From positions 18,953,274 to 19,017,273 of the forward strand of contig OZ022594.1 of NCBI GenBank assembly GCA_963669155.1: a DNA stretch of 64,000 nt. The letters are read 5' to 3'. A program made the position numbers and the translations under genes. This DNA is from Arbacia lixula (lineage: Eukaryota; Echinodermata; Echinoidea; Arbacioida; Arbaciidae). Shown here one piece after another: positions 1-9,700 of this stretch (position 1 is the first letter of the stretch; the number at the start of each line of letters is the position of its first letter). The notes under the pieces are model-generated. The model did not search any database, was not told where the DNA came from, and was given only the letters and a program-made list of their open reading frames with translations.

Positions 1-53
1 CCAACTCAATTATGCTTCTGGGCATGTTGTGACCTTAAGTATATAGTACTTAC

Positions 54-287
54 TATTGTTATCGATGGTTACTGTGAAAGTGCAGTTGGCTTCGTTCCCT
101 GACGAATCATCGGCTATAAACGTCACGAGAGTGACTCCGAGCTCAAACGGGGTCCCAAAGAAAGGGATAACTCTGAACGTGGGGTTGGGGTCTGCGTTAT
201 CAGTGAGGTTTTTAGGTAAGAAGTTGATGACACCAGTGGTTGTAGCGAATATGTCATCTGGACAGATAATCACTGGAGGCTCCCGAT
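54..287 (-). CDS. HYR-L1 exon, module C (canonical HYR)
   Basis: Phase 1-1 exon of 234 nt. Acceptor TTGTCAG at its upstream edge, donor A|GTAAGT at its downstream edge. It encodes a classic HYR: DREPPVIICPDD at the start, then NLTDNADPNP, then the FTADD.SGNE / CTFTVTIDN signature. Here the usual FTADDASGNE reads FIADDSSGNE. It is nearly identical to the HYR-L2 copy at 8983-9216. Confidence 0.85.
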
Positions 288-3200
288 CTGACAAGAAGAA
301 TAAGATTCCACATTAACAACAAATATATTTGTTAACCGTAATATCTATAGACGGCATTGATTGATTTCAGTGCAATTTCTTGACATGATATTTTTTATTC
401 ACGTGTCAAAAAATGAAAAATAAAGAAAGAATTTAAATTAAAATCATGGGTGAAAACTCCGTCTTCTTGGAAGGAGATTGCCATTCAACTACTAGGCTAG
501 GTCGTCTGACCTTACTATTGATCTATGATAATTCAACGTTTACAAATCAAATCTATCTGAATTTCAATCGTTTTACATGTCAACATTTTGGGATGCAATT
601 TAAAAAGAAACACTTTTATTGATATGCTCACAAAAATCTTTTGAACTTTAATCGCACTATGCTGGTTATGTGCATCAATCAATCAATCCGAAACAATACA
701 ATACTTTTTGTATATCATGTACGGGTTGTAGTGGTACAGACTACCGTAATCAATGAAATGCAATTCTGCCCTGGCCACTGAGTCCTATTCTAGTGTTATT
801 ACAGAATTCTAGGAAGGCATTATCTCAAAATAGTTAAACTGTTGACATCAAACTGAATCTACACCCCCTCGATGACGACAGAAAATCTCCGTCATAAACA
901 CGGCCGGAATCATGAACAAAATCCGGACCACGGATAGAAAGCATAACTTAGAAAACACTTCTCTATAATGTATACAACATGGACAAGAAGAAAACATATC
1001 TGTTGAATTTGGCAGAGCAAAGACGTCAGCGCTCGTGCTTGGTATTTCCAACGCTAAGAATGAGTCTGTGTTAACTCAAACCTCCGATAATTAGCTTTCA
1101 TATACATTCAATTTTCATCACGGTTCTTTGTAAGGTTGGCGTAGTTGTATTCTTACAAGATTCAAGATTATTACCAAAGATTATCATATATCATAATTGA
1201 TGTGAGGATTTGTAAATCAGATTTTTTTTTGAGGTAATAAGCCCATTTTTTAATTCAAGATATTCACTTTTGAAACTGATTAGACTTGCCTTCTACATCG
1301 ATCGTTGCAAAAGCGCAGTCTGCTGTTAAAGTCCCATCTGAAAAATAAATTCTGGTCGTATGAATTCCCACGGTTAGGACTGGATCACGGTTGTTATAGT
1401 CACCGTCAAATGTGAGGAACATCTCAATTGGTCCGTAGCTCTCATACGTCACGGACTCCGGCTGATACGTGACGCTGATTGGCTGGAACTGGTACATGTG
1501 AGTTGGCTGACCCAGATCAGTTTCTACGGTGACGATTGTCGTCGCAGGACAGGCAATGGGTAGTCTTTCCACTGTGATATTATTAAATACGAAAGGCTTA
1601 ATATGCATGGCAGTCCAGTGATTTTCGTATACATGTATAAAACAAATGCATGAAGATGATTGAATAAATCAGGGTGCAAACTTTGTTAGGACTGCTTTTC
1701 CGCTTTTAATTTTAAACTTTCTGCCATCACCCATGTTACGCATTGCTTTTATGCACTTTTATGTACATTCTGCAAGTTCTGGGTAATTTAAACGGAGGGT
1801 GGGGAAACGGACGAGAATCAGGGGCGGAGGAGGAGATGGTATTTGTGAAGTTCTTGTCCGCATTTTCTCCCCATTCGATCCGTTCTTTGCCTTCCTCGTC
1901 ACTTTACCGTTACACGAGGCATCCCTGCTATAGGCCTACTCATCTCCCCTTCATCCTACTTCTCCAATTATTCTCCTTTCTTCGCCTGTGACATAACACC
2001 CTTACGAAAGAGTTTCTAATTTACCTCTCAAAAGTTTAAACTTTGAAATTAAAACATTTCCAAATTTCAATGTTTTTTCCTTTAATCTTTTTTTGCTCTG
2101 CTGCTTAGATATTCCTGCTACAGAGCAATTTACATGTCCCTTTTAACCTAGCACGGTGCTAACTTACAACTGACAGTGACGTTGAACACACAGGAACCAA
2201 TCACATTCATGGGTGATGACGTCATAGTAGCTGTTGCTGTCACCTGTCTGGTACCCAGTGGCATTCTGTTACCTGGGCCATATTCGACCGGGTCATAGGT
2301 CAAAGTGTAATCTTCTGACCCGGAAACGGAAATATTGTAGGTGAAGAAGACGTTGATGACGTCTGATGAGACGGAGTCACATGTTAGAACTGCGAAAATA
2401 TGAAACATATAACACATATAAAACAGATAAAAGGCATTATTTCATGTGACAAGAATAATTTGGTTTCACCCGTTCCGATAATTCACATCTAGCTTTTGTC
2501 CGTTCCCCTTCTGTCTCATCTCTCTTTTGCTCCGCATCTATCATTCCAGTGTCAGAATTCTGCTTCTCACAAATGACGAATTATTTGAACCTGAAATAGA
2601 AACATTGTACCTTAACGTAGGTGGCGCCTCTGTAAACAGAAATAAACTCGTCCAATAGTTAGGCACTTTATCACATTATCACGATAAACCATGCAAACGG
2701 TTCAACCTAAAACGTGCAATATTTCAGTTTAATATATCTTTATCATGTTTATATATTTTAGTATATCTTAACCAGGCACCGTGTTCAAGACGTGTTGAAA
2801 ACGTACATGTCGTAATCACACCGCGTTTAACCTTCGTGGCACCAAGGGGTAAAGCAACCATTGATGTAGAATACAGTGAATAAACCCATGATGTAAAAGT
2901 AATTGCAAAGATAACATTATCTGGGTCGGTGTGGAAGGGGGTGTTTATTATCAACATTTCATTTCAGCTTTTGCTTGTAGACGAAATGGGACTTAGACCA
3001 AAATGGCAAAGCCCCGAAAGGAGGGGGAGGTGTGTGAGGGGGGGGGGGGGGGCGGGGTCGTGACGCCAAAAAGGTGATGAAAGGGAAGGGAAGGGGCACC
3101 ATGCATGGGTGTAAAAGTGACATAAATAGATAGCCACATGATAACACACAGATACATACACAGATATACAAACACACGCATACGCTCACATATGCATACG

Positions 3201-3530
3201 TATCACGTATGATGGACATACATATTCATGATCTGCTTGTATCCTTACAGGTTTCTGGATGAGAAAATGTCAGTTTTACGGCTGCGAGATATAATGCTTT
3301 TGACAGGATGTGAACGACATATAAAGCTAGCGAAAAGTTAAGTTCGATTTCTACAATTTTACAATTTATTGAGTCCTTTGACTGATCTAATGTAGGCCTG
3401 GATATATTTCCGAGCACTACCTCAACTGGCAAACAGAATAGCTTAAGTGTGGTAGCTTACAGATTTGACTGGAGACGAAGTGGTAACAAGACGCCAATAA
3501 GAGAAGACGAACAAGGAGCCTTGTACACCT
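54..3530 (-). CDS. HYR-L1: HYR-module receptor-like gene, 5' part (3' part outside window)
   Basis: Joined coding segments in transcript order: about 3530-3461 (signal-peptide exon), 2389-2168 (module A), 1571-1290 (module B), 287-54 (module C). All junctions are phase 1, so the frame is continuous. Lengths of 222, 282 and 234 nt equal those of HYR-L2 and HYR-P. Stalk, membrane and tail exons would lie left of base 1. HYR modules are extracellular beta-sandwich domains related to immunoglobulin-like folds; here each is one exon with conserved cysteines near both ends. L1 is the tandem paralogue of HYR-L2, and introns and upstream DNA also align. Oddity: the ATG that starts L2 is AGG here (see findings). 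Exon calls are strong; the start and expression are uncertain. Confidence 0.75.
288..1289 (-). other. HYR-L1 intron between modules B and C
   Basis: About 1 kb of A+T-rich intron. It aligns along most of its length with the L2 intron at 9217-10469, for example the block near 500-540 with 9410-9450 and the block near 840-1060 with 9730-10220. This shows the tandem duplication covers non-coding DNA. No other gene is seen. Confidence 0.6.
1290..1571 (-). CDS. HYR-L1 exon, module B (HYR-like variant)
   Basis: Phase 1-1 exon of 282 nt. Acceptor ATCACAG; donor is the non-canonical AAG|GCAAGT (GC-AG intron). Recognisable blocks are ERLPIACP at the start, VTYESYGP in the middle and FSDGTLTADCAFA near the end. 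Two flanking cysteines are as in HYR, but the core motif differs from a typical HYR, so this is called HYR-like from position and cysteine pattern. Confidence 0.8.
2168..2389 (-). CDS. HYR-L1 exon, module A (HYR-like)
   Basis: Phase 1-1 exon of 222 nt. Acceptor TTTCGCAG, donor T|GTAAGT. It begins LTCDSVSSD and ends CVFNVTVS, a HYR-type ending, with the block DPVEYGPGNRMPLGT in the centre. It carries several N-glycosylation sequons. It is the first module after the signal peptide in this gene, as in HYR-P. Confidence 0.83.
2565..2640 (-). pseudogene. Relic of a second module-A exon in HYR-L1
   Basis: On the minus strand this stretch resembles the middle of module A (the ACCTAC...TACAATGTTTC block that encodes TYNVSVSGS), but it lacks both exon ends and any coherent reading frame. 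The same relic occurs in HYR-L2 at about 11820-11888. It is best read as a decayed extra A exon that predates the L1/L2 duplication. Confidence 0.5.
3461..3530 (-). CDS. HYR-L1 signal-peptide exon (cognate ATG is AGG)
   Basis: By alignment with the HYR-L2 signal exon (12627-12696) this encodes CTRLLVRLLLLASC then YHFVSSQI, a hydrophobic leader with a phase-1 donor T|GTAAGC. The codon matching the L2 initiator is AGG. The frame stays open upstream, and an in-frame ATG (context MGRK) would give a leader with an n-region about 20 residues longer. The true start is undecided; the boundary given is the homologous one. Confidence 0.55.
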
Positions 3531-4217
3531 TTTCTCATGTGCCTGGTCCGTTCCGATATAAAGAAGTATTTTACGACCCATTCCTACTATCATGAGTCTG
3601 GAGAAAAACTGAGAAACACCCTTTAAACTTGATTCCTGTTTCTCGATCGTGTCGAATAATAACGACATGAAATACAAATGATTACAATGGCGTACAACGA
3701 ACGATTCAGTACGACGAGCCTGTTAAGAACTCCCTTTATTCAATGGCCACACACAGGCTGTTGCGATAATACCCGCATTAAAAAGGCAAAGAACAAGTGC
3801 GTACGGTTTCTGCTTTACATTTTAAGTATTGGGATATGTAGTCATGTTTAATACACGTTGAGGGAATGAAAAATGTCACCTTCCAAATCGAGACCCCTCT
3901 GTGTCTACTCATGCGCGCACTATGTACACACTGCAAGTGCGCGGGCACCGTATAGCTGCAGCAGTCACAGCACAAGTTCGATCTGTAATTTGTTTTCAAG
4001 ATAAAAAACATCAGAAATATACAATTAACGTATTGAAATGAAATCAAAAGACGAGGGTTTCCTTTTAGCAATAACACAAGGATTAAGAAGTTTGGAGGCG
4101 GCACTTTTACAGAGAAAAAATTGTCAAGAACATTGTACAGTAGGCCTATATGAAAAATAATATATAAGCGTGGCCGGTCAAAATTAAAGAACAAAACAAA
4201 ATGAGAGAAAAAATAGC

Positions 4218-4218
<1 letters not shown>

Positions 4219-4257
<39 letters not shown>
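4219..4257. repeat. (CA)n microsatellite
   Basis: Near-perfect CA dinucleotide run, homologous in position to no coding feature. It produces a spurious VCVCVC reading frame on the minus strand. Confidence 0.9.
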
Positions 4258-4262
<5 letters not shown>

Positions 4263-5102
4263 TATACACGTAACGCACTCACACACATGCACACAAACGT
4301 TTATTATCAGGGTCACCATTATGTCAAGTCAAATGGAATAACGCACATATTTAAAGAAGCGAAATTAATATCATCACGGCGAAGAGTCCTTTTCATGCAC
4401 ATGTTATTAATGAACGTGATATGGGAATGCCTTGTAAAGGAATATGCAAATATATGGGGAATATTTACAATGTATCCGAGTTAGCCTACATGAGCACATG
4501 GGAACACAAGTGTTTTCTAAAACCATTGATTGATCATGACGTCAAAGTCCCAACTCGAACCAAACTGAAATTTGAATAAAGTCAAATTTTATGGGTGAAG
4601 ATTTTAAAAAGATCATGTAAATTTGAATTAAGTAAAATTTGATAGGGGCACATTTTAAGAATTTTCATGAAGAAATAGTCTCAAAATCGTACTTTGGATA
4701 TTTTCCTCAATATTTTAAATTTTTGACATAGCATTGCCATAAAATGTACGGCGTAGCAGATGATTAATTCAGAACAGAACAATGTTATGTGGGTAACATT
4801 GCCCAACATTCCACAAAATCTCAGCCAGACAGGAGCGTAATTGATCATTTGTCACTTTTATAATTTGTTTGTCTTTGTGACATGAAATACTCTGAATAAA
4901 TATGAATATTTAACTCACTGCACCATTACATGTTGATGAAAAATCAGAATGATACATATACTAGGAGTAATATTTTCTGATGCATTTCAAGTGTGATGCT
5001 CTTTCCAGGCCAAATAATAATGTTGGATTTAAAAATGCGGTGCAAAACGGGTATCGTGCTGTCTACTATCTATGAAACACATATTTATATACGGTATGCA
5101 CA

Positions 5103-5175
5103 CGTACACATATACACACCTACACACACACACACACATACACACACACACACACACATACATACATACACACAG
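5103..5175. repeat. (CA)n-rich microsatellite
   Basis: CA-rich tract interrupted by TA and CT. The flanking block ATTTATATACGGTATGCACA recurs at the paralogous site 13669, so the microsatellite was already there before the L1/L2 duplication. Confidence 0.85.
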
Positions 5176-6629
5176 TACTAGACAAACATCATCGCTATAT
5201 TAAACAAATTCCATCAATGCGATATTCTTTTTTTATTAATTGATGCCTTTATGGATGATTAGGCCTAATATTCACAAAGAGAGTAAAGTTTAATCAGGCT
5301 AAAATGTTTAAAATGTGAAATGAGTGAAATCTAGTACGTAGTAAATGTCTTAAATGCTATTTTTTGTTTTTCTTGATGCATCAAGAAACAAGACTATGAT
5401 ATTTACCTGACAGTCTATTGTCAGCTGTTTGTTCGATGTGTTGGTCTAAATCTATAATACATCAACACGTCTGGATATGAGCAGTCTTCGGCCAAATAGA
5501 CATCTGTAGGCCTACATTTCTTAATGGTGAATACAGTTTCATGCAAATACATGAAGCAGTGATATTATGACGTATATCATTAATATGCTTCTTACAAATA
5601 CTTCAACGGATTTTGAAGAATCTGATTTCTATAATGATATAAAACATACATCCTTCATCAGTATAATCCTCATGATGACTATGCATTGTTTGTACACCGT
5701 ATCAATATCGATACAATTCCTTGACTATGACAACATTCACTGCATTATGAATGTACAATGTAATGTTGAGGTCGTTGGTTCAGATGACACTGTATCTGTA
5801 TCTCGCCATACCCCAATCTCTTGTCTTCTTCTACTTTCACTACATGTTGCATATTTATTTTTACAAATGTAATCGTTTTTGTGTCTTCTCCATCCCCTTT
5901 TTTCATAGGCTTATTTTTCTCTTCCTCGGCCATCTTACTTCTCCTTTGCAATTCTTTTTCTCTTAATCATTACTTCTGTTTATCTTTTCCTCACCCCCTG
6001 CTCCTCCTCATCGTATTATACGTCTTCCTTTCTTTACTCGTTGCCTCTCAAGTTTTTATTTATTGATTAATGATTCTCCTATCATAATAATCATGTACCT
6101 GTATAATGTTTCTGCAAACATTCTTTATTTTTATTTTGCTTGACTCAGGCCCTCCCATAAAAATCTTGGCGTAAGAACCACACTGCTTGATTTTAACAGA
6201 GCTCTTCTTGTTTATTTTGGTTTGTTTGAACGTTTCATTATGAATTCTCCATTTAGATTGATATGATATACGTAGAGAGTTTCTGTCCTTTTTAAAGGAA
6301 AGAATCCAGACTTAATGGACTCTGAAACGAATTAGGAAAGATAAAGTTTTCAACTGTCTTTTTTGTAAGTATTTGCAACAGGCGACTCGCAACGTTTTAC
6401 ATACAATTCTCTCTATGTAAGATGGGATATACAGTCAGACACCTACATGATCCATACCCACTATGTCTAAGAAATAATCAACACATTTTTTTTTAATCCA
6501 CTAAACTTTCTGGATTGCCGTCTCATATACTATTCCCTTTTGATCCATTCTTCCCTTTTCTTGTGATCTCGATCCGGTCTGGCTTTGCGGAGTTAACACG
6601 TCGTAGACAGCTATCTTCTCCCTCCCTCC

Positions 6630-6716
6630 TCACCACCCCGGCCCGAGGTTCATTTCCTGGTACTGACTCTCAGTCGCAGCCGCGTTATCCAAACCAGCGT
6701 AGGGGTGTGCATCTGC
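6630..6716 (-). CDS. HYR-L2 putative last exon: short cytoplasmic tail
   Basis: A minus-strand frame opens right after a TAG acceptor and reads ADAHPYAGLDN, then AAATESQYQEMN, then LGPGW and a stop. Phase 0 at entry. YAGL is a YxxL motif and YQEM a YxxM motif (the PI3K p85 SH2 consensus), nine residues apart, which resembles an ITAM. Local G+C is higher than in the flanks, as expected for coding DNA. The polypyrimidine tract before the acceptor is weak, so support is moderate. Confidence 0.5.
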   Translation of the reverse strand, partial: ADAHPYAGLDNAAATESQYQEMNLGPGW

Positions 6717-9700
6717 CTACAGCTGGTCCATGGATGCTTTCAGTTTCGTGTGGGACATTCTGTCAACAAAACATGGTCATGGTGAATATGATGATATTTT
6801 TGGTAAGAGCTTTGTGCTCACTATCCATTTATTGAATATTATGACTTTGCAGCAAAAACGATATTACTATTTTTCAGAAAAATACACTGATTGTAGCTAT
6901 ACAGTATTGTATCAAATTATTTAAGGTAACGAATTAGTATCATAATGCTCCCATTGATTTATTCATTATTCATCAAATCAGAACTTTAGGCAGGAATCTT
7001 ATTATCTTGTTGTGGAATGGTGATATGTTCATGTGTACTTGCATACATTGAGTATTTCCATCAACCATGTCAACAGGGATATGCTCCTACGTGGAAGCTC
7101 TGAAGAAAACATTTGTCATGCCTGCTGAAGCAAGCAGATAATTGATGATGATTTTGATTGAGAGGAAGAGAAGAGACAAATTATGATCATGATCATATCG
7201 GGAGGGAAACTTGAGTCATAATGAATGGGAATAGGTGGGGGGGGGGGCACACACACGAAAAAAATGAGAGAGTTTCAAAGTACCACGACTTTGACTATGA
7301 CTGGCAGCTGTTCATTACATCACGACGTATACACGACTGCGTCATGAATGCTACGATTGGACGTGCATATTCTACGTCACAGTCTCAGTCACAGTCGTGA
7401 GACAATCTTCAACTGTCTATTAACATACCTTAACCTGATGTAGAGTATAGCAATCAGGGCAGCGAGGACAGAGACTAGACAGAGAAGAACCGAAAGTGCT
7501 ATTACGGCCCCTGAAAAGAGAATAAAAAAATCACCTGTCGTACACATTGGCTCCACAAAGTTAAGTAAAAAAATGTCAAATGTTTTAGAAGCAAATATTT
7601 GGTAATATTTAATACATTTTTATTCCTGTAATCATCAAATTTTGACATAAAAGTTTTTGATTTCAGAACACAACAATGTCCATTGTGCATCATATATGTT
7701 TACCCACAAGGTCTTTTCTATCAGAAACATCGTAACTTATCATAACATCGTGATGGCAGTTGCTAGTGAATTGCAAGCGGTGTATATAACGGTCAGTGCT
7801 GTATCCAAAATTGGCTATCTGATATACACAAATTGTTAGTTTAAATCTATCCAAAACTGAAGATCTTCAAAGGATTCTTAAAAGCATGATAATTGATGAA
7901 ATGTCACCAAACCTGCTTTTTCAAAATTTGATATCTTTTTCATAGTTCAATTTCAGCTTTATTCGTGTTGTAACTATATTTTTATCATTTCTTTTCGAAA
8001 TGGAGTTTTTTTAAGCACCTAGCATATTTATTGATCCTTAATTGTCCATCATTATGCGAGTGTGTTAAGAAGTAATCCAGGTAACGGGACGTTTGTTTTC
8101 TAACATAAAGTCTGCAGAGACATACACAGGTTTGCACATGTCACACACTACGATATTAAACATACAACCAGTCGCAATGCTCTCATACATAACAACACAC
8201 ACACGTTCATGCACACACACATACGCACATACACACAAACACACAAACAAACACACACACATACATACATATACATAGCCTTGCGCGCACACATACGCAC
8301 ACTTATCTACATAGCTTACCTTGGCTAGATTGACAGTTTCTCGCTGTCCCATTTTGAGATTCTGTCCTTCCATCTTGATGAGGTGCTGCGGTGGTTCCTT
8401 CTTCATCGACATGATCGAGACTGGTTGTGGTGGTCTGTGCTGCGGTTAAATTAGTTATTATTTAGTAAGTTAGCTTTTGACATATCAGTAAGTTCTTTGG
8501 CAAGTCAATAATTGATCAGTCAGTGAGCCATTGGTTAGTAGGTTAGCCACTGATCAGTAAAATCATGTTTGGTTAGTCAGTTAGCCATTCATTAGTCAGT
8601 TTGTCAAGCATTAGTCAAGGATTCAATGACATACGAAATTGAAACACGTATAAATGTGTCTTTCAAGAGGTATAGAAACAAATTATGACCTTTACGCAAC
8701 AATGGTTACAAGAAAACTATTTTGATGAATAACTTTCTCTTACAGTACACTGTTTTTTTATTCAGGTCTTGTTCAATTCTTTTACATCAACCCGTACTTG
8801 TAAATATATTTTATAACGGAATAGGCGTATATATTTAAAAAAAAAACAAAATAAAGACACAAATAGATATAATTAGGAAGACATTCAACTGACTACCTCT
8901 TGACACACTATATATCGCATAATCTGAACTCCAACTCAATATGCTTCTGGGCACGTTGTGATCTTAAGTTAATTGTACTTACTGCTATTATCGATGGTTA
9001 CTGTGAAAGTGCAGGTGCCTTCGTTCCCTGATGCATCATCGGCTGTAAATGTCACGAGAGTGACTCCGAGTTCAAACGGGGTCCCAAAGAAAGGGACAAC
9101 TCTGAGCGTGGGGTTGGGGTCTGCGTTATCAGTGAGGTTTTTAGGTAAGAAGTTGATGACACCAGTGGTTGTAGCAAATATGTCGTCTGGACAGATAACT
9201 ACTGGAAGCTCCCGATCTGACAAGAAGAATAAGATACCACATTAACGAAAATGTTATATTTGTTTACCGGCATTGATTGGTTTAAGGGTGGGTTTATGCA
9301 GAACATCACGATATTCTTATTCACCTGTCAAAAAAAGAAGAATAATTGAAAATAAAATCAAGTGAATAAAAACTCGTCGTCCTGGAAGGAGATCGCCAAT
9401 CAAATACTAGGCTAAGTCGTCTGCCGTTACTATTGATCTATAATAACTCAAAGGTTAGAAATCAAATCTTTCTGAATTTCAATGTCAGCATTTATTGGAT
9501 GCAATTCAAACAAAAACATCACATTGAGATGCTCATGATAATTTTTGAATCATAATTGCACTATGCTCGTTATGTGCATAAATTAACCAATTCGAACAAT
9601 ACAACACCTTTTGTACATCATGTACGGGTTGCAGTGATAAGGACTATCGTAATCAATGGGGTGCAAGTCTGCAATGACCACTAGGTCCTATCCTAGTGTT

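Larger units (their letters stand above)
3531..6629. other. Intergenic: HYR-L1 upstream region and HYR-L2 3' flank
   Basis: About 3.1 kb without a convincing coding exon. It contains (CA)n tracts near 4219-4257 and 5103-5175. The part from 3531 to about 5600 aligns with 12697-14990 upstream of HYR-L2, so the promoter-side DNA was duplicated with the gene. Pyrimidine-rich sequence lies at 5810-6060. No promoter motif could be assigned. Confidence 0.5.

Noticed and set aside
2355-2380. CTGATGAG motif suggestive of a hammerhead ribozyme
   Set aside because: It is part of the module-A coding sequence (SSDV region) and lacks the GAAA core and flanking stems.
3778-4257. 159-residue minus-strand frame starting VCVCVC
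   Set aside because: The start is a CA microsatellite and the rest has no family resemblance or splice context; it lies in the region upstream of HYR-L1.
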